Origin: Syntrophaceae bacterium
GTDB lineage: Bacteria; Desulfobacterota; Syntrophia; Syntrophales; PHBD01
Assembly: GCA_013177825.1 (NCBI GenBank)
Contig: JABLXX010000004.1
Span: 227,990 to 291,989 of the forward strand
Reading direction: 5' to 3'
DNA length: 64,000 nt
Part shown: in pieces, positions 24,735-32,143 of the stretch
Position numbering within the stretch: position 1 is the stretch's first letter
Layout of the letters: each line of letters opens with the position of its first letter
Made by a program: the position numbers and the translations under genes
The notes under the pieces: generated by a model
What the model was told of the DNA's origin: nothing
Seen by the model: only the letters and a program-made list of their open reading frames with translations
The model's database searches: none

Positions 24735-25487
24735 GTGGCGCCCTTTGTTTCCGTGGAGAATGTGTCCATGCGGTTCGGTGTCGTCGAGGCCGTCCGGGAG
24801 GTGTCCCTCGCGGTGGAGGAGGGGACCCTCTTCGGCCTGGTCGGCTCCGACGGGGCGGGGAAATCGACCCTGCTGCGCATGGCGGCCACCATGATCGCAC
24901 CCCTGGCCGGGCGGATCACCATCGATGGCCTCGACGTTGTTAAGGACCGGAAGAAGGTGAAGCCCCTCATCGGCTACATGCCCCAGCGCTTCGGCCTCTA
25001 CGCGGACCTGACGGTGGACGAGAACCTGCGCTTCTTCATGGATGTCTTCAACATTCCCCGGGCGGAGCGGATCCGCCGTCGGGAGAAATACCTCGGGTTC
25101 TCCAACCTCCTTCCCTTTGTCGACCGCCCGGCGGGAAACCTCTCCGGCGGGATGAAGCAGAAGCTGGGACTGGCCTGCGTGCTGGTCCACGAGCCACGGG
25201 TCCTCATCCTGGACGAGCCGACCAACGGCGTCGATCCCGTCTCGCGGCAGGAATTCTGGGACATCCTGAAGCAGATGCGGCAGGAGGGCATGACGATCCT
25301 GGTCTCGACGGCCTACCTGGACGAGGGGGAGAAGTGCGACCGGCTGGCCCTGATGCACAAGGCGAGCCTGATCGAGACGGCTACCCCGGCGGACGTCCGG
25401 GCGGACTTCCCCTCCCTGGAGGAGGCCATGATCGCCCGGATCCGGGACGTGGACGAGGAACTGGCAAATGAAGCCTTCCAGCGGTGA
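24735..25487 (+). CDS. ABC exporter ATPase 1 (YbhF N-half-like), H-loop His replaced
   Basis: 250 residues from GTG 24735, which has GTGAGG six bases upstream; GTG 24723, overlapping the previous stop, is an alternative. Walker A is GSDGAGKST, the signature LSGGMKQK is canonical and Walker B reads VLILDEPTNGVD with the catalytic Glu. The H-loop, normally STHYMDEAE, reads STAYLDEGE, so the switch His is Ala. This fits an asymmetric heterodimer with ATPase 2, whose signature is degenerate instead. In E. coli YbhF the two ATPases are one fused protein; here they are separate genes overlapping by 20 bp. Confidence 0.93.
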   Translation: MAPFVSVENVSMRFGVVEAVREVSLAVEEGTLFGLVGSDGAGKSTLLRMAATMIAPLAGRITIDGLDVVKDRKKVKPLIGYMPQRFGLYADLTVDENLRFFMDVFNIPRAERIRRREKYLGFSNLLPFVDRPAGNLSGGMKQKLGLACVLVHEPRVLILDEPTNGVDPVSRQEFWDILKQMRQEGMTILVSTAYLDEGEKCDRLALMHKASLIETATPADVRADFPSLEEAMIARIRDVDEELANEAFQR

Positions 25488-26223
25488 TGCCATCGCCGTT
25501 CAGGAACTGGAGAAGCGGTTCGGCGACTTCGTTGCGGTGAACCGGATCACCTTTTCGGTGAAGCGGGGCGAGATCTTCGGCTTTCTCGGCTCCAACGGCT
25601 CGGGCAAGTCCACGACGATCCGCATGCTCTGCGGCATCCTGAGCCCCACCTCCGGCCGGGGCGAGGTGGCGGGGATCGACATCTTCCGGGAGCCCGAGCG
25701 GGTCAAGGGCGTGATCGGCTACATGTCCCAGAAGTTTTCCCTCTACGAAGACCTGACGCCCGCGGAGAACCTCCGCTTCTACCTGGGGATCTACGCCGTT
25801 CCGCCGGATCTCTGGGGGGAGCGGACCCGCTGGGTCCTCTCCATGGCGCGGCTGGAGGCGGTGAAGGACCGCCCCACGGGGGACCTGCCGCAGGGCTGGA
25901 AGCAGCGGCTGGCCCTGGGGTGCGCCCTCCTGCACCGGCCGGAGATCCTGTTTCTCGACGAGCCGACATCCGGGGTCGATCCGGTGACGCGCCGCCACTT
26001 CTGGGACTTCATCCGGCAGCTGGCGGACGAAGGCATCACGGTGTTCGTCACGACCCACTACATGGACGAGGCGAGGAACTGCGAGCGCCTGGTCCTCATC
26101 GACCAGGGCGCCATCGTGGCCCAGGGAAGTCCCGGGGAGATCGTCGACATGGCCTGCCCGGACCGGGAAGATGCGGACCTCAACGACGCCTTCATCAGCC
26201 TGATGGCCCGGAAGCCCTGCTGA
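25468..26223 (+). CDS. ABC exporter ATPase 2 (YbhF C-half-like), degenerate signature motif
   Basis: 251 residues, starting inside the end of ATPase 1. Walker A GSNGSGKST is at 41-49, Walker B is ILFLDEPTSGVD and the H-loop TTHYMDEAR keeps its His. The signature motif is LPQGWKQR, not LSGGxxQR. Since each ATP site combines the Walker motifs of one subunit with the signature of the other, the His-less ATPase 1 faces this altered signature, leaving one impaired and one normal site. It should power the two ABC-2 permeases encoded downstream. A protease-inhibitor-like gene intervenes before the permeases. Confidence 0.93.
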   Translation: MKPSSGDAIAVQELEKRFGDFVAVNRITFSVKRGEIFGFLGSNGSGKSTTIRMLCGILSPTSGRGEVAGIDIFREPERVKGVIGYMSQKFSLYEDLTPAENLRFYLGIYAVPPDLWGERTRWVLSMARLEAVKDRPTGDLPQGWKQRLALGCALLHRPEILFLDEPTSGVDPVTRRHFWDFIRQLADEGITVFVTTHYMDEARNCERLVLIDQGAIVAQGSPGEIVDMACPDREDADLNDAFISLMARKPC

Positions 26224-26256
26224 GAAGAGCGGGAAAAAAGAAAGGAGGATCGAGAC

Positions 26257-26685
26257 ATGAAGAAGGGATGGATGCTGTTTCTGGTTTTTATCATAACGAT
26301 GGTCTTGGCTCCGGCGATTCAGGCCGCGCCGGGAGACGGCCGGGCGGGGGCGGGCCGGGTCGGGGGAGTCGGGCCGGTCTTCACCGATCCGAATCAGCCG
26401 GTTGAAGTGGCGGCGGGGGAAACCTTCCGCATCGTCCTCGACTCCAACCGAACGACGGGCTACGGGTGGCAGCTCGCGGAAACGCCCGACGAAGCGGTGG
26501 TGAAGAAGGTCCACAACCGCTATCGGGTACCGAGGGTGAAGCGTCCGGGCGCCGGCGGGCAGGAAGTCTGGCGGTTTCAGGCCGTGAAGCCGGGGACGGC
26601 GGAGATCCGGATGGTTTACGTCCGCTCCTGGGAAAAGAGCGTCGAACCCGCCCGGACGGCTGTTTTCAAGGTCAACGTGAAATGA
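26257..26685 (+). CDS. Chagasin-like (I42 family) protease inhibitor, exported
   Basis: 142 residues; ATG preceded by AAGGAGGATCGAGAC. A signal peptide covers residues 1-24 (cut near IQAAPG). The three inhibitor loops of the chagasin fold are recognisable: NRTTGYGW (64-71; family NPTTGYxW), GAGGQEVWRF (98-107; GxGGxxxWxF) and RSWE (123-126; RPWE). Chagasins inhibit papain-type (C1) cysteine peptidases. A Gly/Arg-rich stretch (residues 27-40) precedes the domain. The gene lies between the ATPase and permease genes of one exporter, all in one direction, so it is co-expressed with the pump. No C1 peptidase is in the window, so the target may be foreign. Confidence 0.88.
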   Translation: MKKGWMLFLVFIITMVLAPAIQAAPGDGRAGAGRVGGVGPVFTDPNQPVEVAAGETFRIVLDSNRTTGYGWQLAETPDEAVVKKVHNRYRVPRVKRPGAGGQEVWRFQAVKPGTAEIRMVYVRSWEKSVEPARTAVFKVNVK

Positions 26686-26822
26686 AGCTGCTGAGCGTTG
26701 CGCCGCGAGGTTGCGCGGACCCGTCGCCCGCCGGTTTTCCGGTGAAAGCTGCCATGAAACGGCAGGGGGAAACGCGCAGTCGTCGCCCTGTTTCAACGTT
26801 CGGAAAAGCAGACGCCTGAGGA

Positions 26823-27962
26823 ATGATCATGAACCCCGTCCGCGTCCAGGCCATCATCCGCAAGGAGTTCTATCACCTGATCCGGGACTACCGGAGCCTC
26901 ATCCTGGCCTTCGCGATTCCGCTTCTCTTGATCCTCCTGTTCGGCTACGCGCTGAGCCTTGACGTGGACAACGTCGAGACGGTGGTCGTGGACCAGGACC
27001 GCACCGACCTGAGCCGGGACTTCATTCGCCGCCTCGATGCGTCACCCTATTTTCACGTGAAGGCCCACCTGGCGGACACACGCATTGTCGCCGACTGGCT
27101 CGACCGGGACCGGGCGACCGTGGCGGTCGTCATTCCCCCCGACTGGACGGAGAACCTCCGGAGCGACCGGGAGGCGCCGCTGCAGATCCTCCTGGACGGC
27201 AGCGACCCGAACTTCGCCAACATCGCCCGGGGTTACGTCAACGCCTTCGTCGAGCAGTACAACGGGAAGCTCCTGGCGGATTTCCTCACCCGCCGGGGGA
27301 TCGAGCCGATCCGGGCTCCCGTGGAGGGGCGCATCCGGGTCTGGTTCAACGAGGACCTGGAGAGCCGGAACTTCATCGTCCCCGGAATCATCGCCCTCAT
27401 CATCATGATCGTCGGGGCCATCCTGACCTCCCTGGTCATCGCCCGGGAGTACGAGAGCGGGACCATGGAGACCCTGAAGTCCCTCCCCGTCACGGGGATG
27501 GAGCTCCTGGTCGGCAAGGCGGTTCCCTACTTCTTCATCGGCCTGATCGATGTCCTGATCGCCGTCTTCATGGGACAGGTCCTCTTCGGCATCGTCATGA
27601 AGGCGAGTTTCTGGGTCATGATCCTGGCCTCGTCTCTCTACCTGTCGGTGGCCCTGGCCCTGGGGCTTCTCATCTCCACGGTCACCAAGAACCAGCTTGT
27701 GGCCAACCAGGGGGCGATCCTCCTCACCTATCTGCCGTCGCTGTTGCTGTCGAACTTCGTCTTCCCCATCGCCAACATGCCGAAGGCCCTCCAACTCCTC
27801 ACGTATATCGTACCGGCGAACTACTACATCGAGATTCTGAGCGGCATCTACCTGAAAAACCTCGGGTTCATCCAGATGTGGACGAACTTCGCGGTCCTGG
27901 GCGTCATGTTCCTGGTCCTGGCGGGGATGACCGGGGCGCTGCTGAAGAAGGAGGGCCTGTAG
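26823..27962 (+). CDS. ABC-2 type permease 1 (YbhS-like)
   Basis: 379 residues (an ATG two codons downstream is an alternative start). The layout is that of YbhS/YbhR: one N-terminal membrane span (about 24-45), a large periplasmic domain of about 150 residues, then five spans. The conserved loop EYESGTMETLKSLPVTGMEL and the late FPIANMPKALQLLTYIVPANYY segment are family hallmarks. It should form the membrane channel as a heterodimer with the next gene product. It follows the I42 inhibitor after 137 bp, the largest gap inside this operon, in which I see no terminator. Confidence 0.95.
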   Translation: MIMNPVRVQAIIRKEFYHLIRDYRSLILAFAIPLLLILLFGYALSLDVDNVETVVVDQDRTDLSRDFIRRLDASPYFHVKAHLADTRIVADWLDRDRATVAVVIPPDWTENLRSDREAPLQILLDGSDPNFANIARGYVNAFVEQYNGKLLADFLTRRGIEPIRAPVEGRIRVWFNEDLESRNFIVPGIIALIIMIVGAILTSLVIAREYESGTMETLKSLPVTGMELLVGKAVPYFFIGLIDVLIAVFMGQVLFGIVMKASFWVMILASSLYLSVALALGLLISTVTKNQLVANQGAILLTYLPSLLLSNFVFPIANMPKALQLLTYIVPANYYIEILSGIYLKNLGFIQMWTNFAVLGVMFLVLAGMTGALLKKEGL

Positions 27963-27963
27963 G

Positions 27964-29085
27964 ATGAACCGGCTGCGTATCCGCGAACTCGTCCGCAAGG
28001 AGTTCCTCAGCCTCTTCCGGGACCCGAAGAACCGGCGCATCCTCGTCATTGCGCCCATCATCCAGATCCTCGTCTTCGGCTACGTGGTGAACTACGACAT
28101 CCGCCACATCCGCGTCGCCTGGCTGGACCAGGCGCAGACCCGGGAGAGCCGCCTGCTGGCGGAGAACTTCCAGGGGAACGGGATCTTCGACATCACCCAC
28201 CCCGTTCGCGATACCCGGGCGCTGGAAGATCTTCTCCTCAAGGGGAAGGTGGACCTGGCGGTCAAGGTGGCCCCCGACATGAGCCGGCAAATCCGCCGGG
28301 GCGAGACGTCGGAGGTCCAGATCCTAGCCGACGGCACCATGAGCAACATGGCATCCGTCCGGATCGCCTACACCATGACCGTCCTGGACCGGTACAACCG
28401 GACCCTGATCCGGGAACTCAACCCGATGCATATGGACTACGCCCGGGTCGACGCGCGGATCCGCACCTGGTACAACGCGAACCTGGACAGCCCCCACTTC
28501 TTCGTTCCGGGGATCGTCGCCTTCATCGTGATGCTGATCTCGCTGCTCCTCACCTCCATCGCCATCATCAAGGAGAAGGAGGCCGGGACGATGGAGCAGC
28601 TCATCGTCACGCCGCTCAAGCCGGTGGAGCTGATCATCGGCAAGACGATCCCCTACATCGTCATCTCTTTCGCCCAGATGATCGTGGTGACGATCCTGGC
28701 GGTCTTCTGGTTCGAGATCCCCCTGGAGGGGTCGATCGGCCTCCTGGCCATTGCCACCTGCCTCTTTCTTCTCTCCACCCTCGGCATGGGCCTCTTCATC
28801 TCCACGGTGTCCTCGACGCAGCAGCAGGCCATGATGGCAACCTTCTTCGTCATCCTGCCCTTCTTCCTGCTCTCGGGGTTCGTCTTCCCCATCGCCAACA
28901 TGCCCGAGCCGGTCCAGTGGCTGACCTTCCTGAACCCGCTCCGCTACTTCCTCGTCATCATCCGGGGAATCTTCCTGAAGGGCGTGGGCCTGGATGTCCT
29001 CTGGCCCCAGTATGTCGCCCTCATCATCCTGGGAACCGCCGTCTTCGCCGGGGCGACGGTGCGGTTCCGGAAGCGGCTGGATTAG
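27964..29085 (+). CDS. ABC-2 type permease 2 (YbhR-like)
   Basis: 373 residues, starting one base after the stop of permease 1. It has the same plan: membrane span near residues 20-40, periplasmic domain, and five C-terminal spans. Family motifs are KEKEAGTMEQLIVTPLKPVEL, seen in two parts around the coupling helix, and FPIANMPEPVQWLTFLNPLRYF. Homologues move amphipathic compounds or cations out of the cell; E. coli YbhFSR has been linked to antibiotic and cation efflux. With permease 1, the two ATPases, the adaptor and the TolC-type channel it completes a trans-envelope exporter. The GNAT gene follows after 3 bp. Confidence 0.95.
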   Translation: MNRLRIRELVRKEFLSLFRDPKNRRILVIAPIIQILVFGYVVNYDIRHIRVAWLDQAQTRESRLLAENFQGNGIFDITHPVRDTRALEDLLLKGKVDLAVKVAPDMSRQIRRGETSEVQILADGTMSNMASVRIAYTMTVLDRYNRTLIRELNPMHMDYARVDARIRTWYNANLDSPHFFVPGIVAFIVMLISLLLTSIAIIKEKEAGTMEQLIVTPLKPVELIIGKTIPYIVISFAQMIVVTILAVFWFEIPLEGSIGLLAIATCLFLLSTLGMGLFISTVSSTQQQAMMATFFVILPFFLLSGFVFPIANMPEPVQWLTFLNPLRYFLVIIRGIFLKGVGLDVLWPQYVALIILGTAVFAGATVRFRKRLD

Positions 29086-29088
29086 GAT

Positions 29089-29586
29089 ATGAAATTTCTG
29101 ATTCGCATCTGCACGATGGAAGACTGCGCCATGCTGGCCGAAACGATCCGGATGTCTTTCCGGACGGTGGCGGAGCGGTTCGGCCTGACGAAGGAGAACG
29201 CGGCCCGGCATCCCTCCAACTGCGAGGAGGACTGGGTCTTGAAGGACATGGAGCGGGGCGTCGTGTATTACGTCCTGGAGATGGGGGACCGGACCGCCGG
29301 GTGCGTCGCCTTTGAGCGGACCGACGACGCCGGGTGCTACCTGGAGCGCCTGTCGGTATTGCCCGGAAATCGACGGCAGGGCTTGGGAAAGGTGCTGGTG
29401 GAGCATGTCTTTGCCGAGGTGCGGCGTCTCGGCCTCCGCCGCGTCGGCATCGCCATGATCGCGGAGCAGGACGAGCTCAAGGCATGGTACAAGGGGTTCG
29501 GTTTCGTCGAGGGCGTCACGAAGGATTATCCCCACCTGCCGTTTCGCGTGACCTTCCTGTCTCGTGATCTTGCAGGCAGCGATTGA
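29089..29586 (+). CDS. GNAT-family N-acetyltransferase, last gene of the exporter operon
   Basis: 165 residues. The acetyl-CoA loop is LSVLPGNRRQGLGKVL, followed by AEVRRLGLRRVGIAMIAEQ and the C-terminal WYKGFGFVEG strand. It starts three bases after the second permease, so it is almost certainly translated from the same message. Acetylation of the exporter's substrate, for instance an amine-bearing drug, is a reasonable idea: modification and efflux would then share one regulator. That is inference; the acceptor site does not reveal a substrate. ORF boundaries are clear. Confidence 0.92.
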   Translation: MKFLIRICTMEDCAMLAETIRMSFRTVAERFGLTKENAARHPSNCEEDWVLKDMERGVVYYVLEMGDRTAGCVAFERTDDAGCYLERLSVLPGNRRQGLGKVLVEHVFAEVRRLGLRRVGIAMIAEQDELKAWYKGFGFVEGVTKDYPHLPFRVTFLSRDLAGSD

Positions 29587-29641
29587 CGTACGTGGCGGGA
29601 ATCGACGAAGCGCGGGTTTCAATTCCCGGCAGGAGGATTCC

Positions 29642-30091
29642 ATGGCACAGAGCGGTCTTCGCATGACGGACCCGGGGGGGCCTCCCGCCCCGGGGGAAGT
29701 CGAGGCTTGGATCGGCGGTGAGGCTTGGGAATGCTGGCTGCGCGTCGAGTCCATGATCGAGCGCAACTACCCGGGTGTCTTCGCGCCGGAGTGGCTGTTT
29801 GGAGGAAAGAAACACGGCTGGTCGCGCCGCTATAAAAAGGGGAAGTCATTCTGCACGCTGATTCCGGAAAGGAACCGCTTCGCCCTGCTGATCGTCTTCG
29901 GCGCGGAGGAGCTGGCGAAGGTGGAGGCGATGCGGCAGGATCTGTCAGAGCGGACCCGGAGGGACTACGACGCGGCCACGACCTACCACGACGGGAAATG
30001 GCTGCTTCTCGCCGTCGACGCGGATGAAATCGCGGCCGACACGGAGCGGCTGCTGGCGGTGAAGCGGAAGCCGCGAAACATAGCGAAATAA
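29642..30091 (+). CDS. DUF3788-like protein
   Basis: 149 residues from the ATG at 29642, with GGCAGGAGGATTCC just upstream; an upstream in-frame extension overlaps the previous gene and is rejected. The pattern of an N-terminal helix, the GWSRRYKKGKSFCTLIPE strand-turn, the FALLIVFGAEEL strand and the terminal DGKWLLLAVD ... KRKP agrees with my memory of the DUF3788 family, whose function is not known. It is soluble, basic at the C-terminus, and has no obvious catalytic residues. It follows the exporter operon after 55 bp and may be read through from it. Confidence 0.8.
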   Translation: MAQSGLRMTDPGGPPAPGEVEAWIGGEAWECWLRVESMIERNYPGVFAPEWLFGGKKHGWSRRYKKGKSFCTLIPERNRFALLIVFGAEELAKVEAMRQDLSERTRRDYDAATTYHDGKWLLLAVDADEIAADTERLLAVKRKPRNIAK

Positions 30092-30239
30092 CCCCGCCTG
30101 TTGTACTTGCATCCGATTGAACGTGTGACTTTCAATTTGACACGATGGATTCCCCGGTGCAGTCTGACGCCTTGACAGGGCCGTATGCCGGCTGCACGAT
30201 CCGCTGCCGGCGGCGAATCAAAAATGGACGGAGTGGACG

Positions 30240-30965
30240 ATGAAGAACGGCAACATTGAACGGGACGCGGCGGCGGCCGAGGGGATGCTCCGCGGGCTTC
30301 GCGCCGAGCTGTACCCCCTGTTCCGGCAGTGGGGGCGGCCGGAATGCCTGTTTTCCCCGAGCGTCGCGAAGGCCGCCTTTGTGGTCATCGACATGCAGAA
30401 CTTCTCCTGCGCCCCCGTGTCCCATGATGCAATGCCGCGGATCGGCCTGGTAATCGAGCGGATCAACCGGCTCGCCGATTTCTGCCGCAAGGCGGGTGTC
30501 CCCGTGATCTGGGTGCGGCAGAACATCACCGAGACCCCGGGCAGGCACGACGGGGGCCTGTATCCGGCCTTCCACGACGAGAGGCACTGGAAGAACGAGG
30601 CCAACATGGGCCCGGGAACGGAGATCTTCCCGGAGATGCATTTCGATCCCGCCCGCGATCACGTCGTGTTCAAGAACCGCTACAGCGCGTTCCTGTCCCG
30701 GCCGCCGGGTCTTCGGGAGAAGCTGGATGCCCTGAGGCGGACGCAGTTGATCGTGGCCGGAATCGCCGCCAACGTCTGCGTCGAATCGACGGTCCGGGAC
30801 GCCATGCAGATGGATTACGAGGTGATCCTGGTGGCGGACGGCACGACCGCCACGTCGGACGCCCTTATGGAGAACGCCCTCAGGAACACGATGCTGTTCT
30901 TCGGAGACGTCCGGACGGCGGAGGAAGTCGAGGCCTTGCTGAGCGCCCGCGGTTCCCTGTCCTGA
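30240..30965 (+). CDS. Isochorismatase-family cysteine hydrolase
   Basis: 241 residues; ATG preceded by GGAGTGGACG. The catalytic triad of the family is present: D51 in VVIDMQNFS, K145 in VVFKNRYSAF and C180 in IAANVCVEST, with the expected cis-peptide neighbourhood. These enzymes hydrolyse amides, ureides or vinyl ethers such as N-carbamoyl amines, nicotinamide or isochorismate. The 40-residue N-terminal extension (RDAAAAEGMLRGLRAEL) is unusual and helical. The gene is followed after 15 bp by an NTF2-like gene, suggesting a two-gene unit. The substrate is not deducible. Confidence 0.92.
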   Translation: MKNGNIERDAAAAEGMLRGLRAELYPLFRQWGRPECLFSPSVAKAAFVVIDMQNFSCAPVSHDAMPRIGLVIERINRLADFCRKAGVPVIWVRQNITETPGRHDGGLYPAFHDERHWKNEANMGPGTEIFPEMHFDPARDHVVFKNRYSAFLSRPPGLREKLDALRRTQLIVAGIAANVCVESTVRDAMQMDYEVILVADGTTATSDALMENALRNTMLFFGDVRTAEEVEALLSARGSLS

Positions 30966-30980
30966 GGAGGCCCGTTGCCC

Positions 30981-31364
30981 ATGACTGCAAAGGAAATTCA
31001 GGCGCTGATCGAACGGTACATTGCGGCCTACAACGCCCTTGACGTGGAAGGCATGCTGGCCCTGATGCATCCGGACGTGCTGTTCAGAAACGTGGCCGGC
31101 GGGACGGTCACCGCCGAGGCGGATGGAATCGGGGCGCTCCGCGCCCTGGCGGTCCAATCGAAAGGTCTGTTTGCCTCCCGCCGCCAGGAGATCGCGAGCC
31201 TGTCGATCGAGGGCGACCGGGCGTCGGCGAGCATCGATTTCAAGGGCGTCTTGGCCGCGGACGTGCCGGGCGGTCCGAAGGCCGGCGAAACGCTTTGCCT
31301 CTGCGGACGGTCCGAGTTCGAGTTCCGGGACGGCCTGTTCTATCGGATCACCGACATCAGTTGA
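30981..31364 (+). CDS. NTF2-like (SnoaL-type) protein
   Basis: 127 residues from ATG 30981; TTG 30975 is an alternative because AGGAGG (30965-30970) would serve either. The opening ALIERYIAAYNALDVEGMLALMHPDV is the typical helix pair of the cone-shaped SnoaL/NTF2 fold, and the final strands FEFRDGLFYRITDIS close the pocket. Members act as isomerases, cyclases, hydrolases or plain binding proteins. The pocket residues cannot be assigned from sequence. Tight linkage to the isochorismatase-type hydrolase suggests a shared substrate, without proof. Confidence 0.88.
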   Translation: MTAKEIQALIERYIAAYNALDVEGMLALMHPDVLFRNVAGGTVTAEADGIGALRALAVQSKGLFASRRQEIASLSIEGDRASASIDFKGVLAADVPGGPKAGETLCLCGRSEFEFRDGLFYRITDIS

Positions 31365-31390
31365 GATTCGGAAAAGGGAAGACCCCTGTC

Positions 31391-32062
31391 ATGAACGCGG
31401 ATGGATCGCCGGCCGGCCAGCCGTTTTTCTGCTCTTGGAGCGGGGGGAAAGACTCGTGCCTGGCCCTTTACCACGCCGTCCGGAGCGGTGGGAAGCCGGA
31501 GGCCCTCTTGACCATGCTGTCGGAGGACGGCATGTCGTCCCGTTCCCACGCCCTCCCCCGGCCGCTCCTGGAGGAGCAGGCAAGGAGCTTGGGGATGCGG
31601 CCCGTTTTCCGCTCCGCCTCGTGGGAGGACTACGAGGAGGAGTTCGTCTCGGCCCTCCGCGAACTTCGGCGGGAGGGGATCGAGGCGGGGGTCTTCGGGG
31701 ATATCGACCTGGACCCGCACCGCGAGTGGGTTCGGCGAGTTTGTGCCCAGGCGGGAATTACGCCGGTTCACCCCCTCTGGAGGCGGGGCCGCCGGAAGCT
31801 CCTGGAAGAGTTCGTCGCTCTGGGATTTGCGGCGGCGATTGTCGTCGTCAATGAGGAGAAACTGGACGGGCGATTCCTGGGCCGGACCATCGACGCCGGG
31901 ACCATTGCCGAGATGGAGGCGGCCGGCATCGATCCATCGGGAGAACGGGGCGAATACCACACCGTCGTCACGAACGGCCCCCTCTTTGCCTCGGAAGTCC
32001 GGATCAGGCAGGACGGCCGCCGCCGCCACGAGGGGTACGCCTTCCTGAACGTGCGGCTGTGA
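31391..32062 (+). CDS. ATP-pyrophosphatase of the diphthine-ammonia-ligase (Dph6/MJ0570) type
   Basis: 223 residues. The PP-loop SGGKDS is at 17-22, binding ATP for adenylation. The GVFGDIDLDPHREWVRRVC block and the C-terminal GERGEYHTVVTNGPLF block are hallmarks of the Dph6-like subgroup. In archaea and eukaryotes this group amidates diphthine on EF-2, but bacteria lack diphthamide, so the bacterial substrate must differ and is unknown. It follows the NTF2-like gene after 26 bp and probably belongs to the same transcript. The ribosome-binding site is weak (GGGAAG). Confidence 0.92.
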   Translation: MNADGSPAGQPFFCSWSGGKDSCLALYHAVRSGGKPEALLTMLSEDGMSSRSHALPRPLLEEQARSLGMRPVFRSASWEDYEEEFVSALRELRREGIEAGVFGDIDLDPHREWVRRVCAQAGITPVHPLWRRGRRKLLEEFVALGFAAAIVVVNEEKLDGRFLGRTIDAGTIAEMEAAGIDPSGERGEYHTVVTNGPLFASEVRIRQDGRRRHEGYAFLNVRL

Positions 32063-32143
32063 TTTTTTAACGGGAAGAGATGCCGGGCAGGTTGGAATCG
32101 GGCCGGCGGGGGGGATGATGATCCTCCGAGGGCGACGAGAGGA

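Noticed and set aside
22573-24900. Long minus-strand open frame opposite the TolC and HlyD genes
   Set aside because: Antisense shadow of two well-defined genes; no motif of its own.
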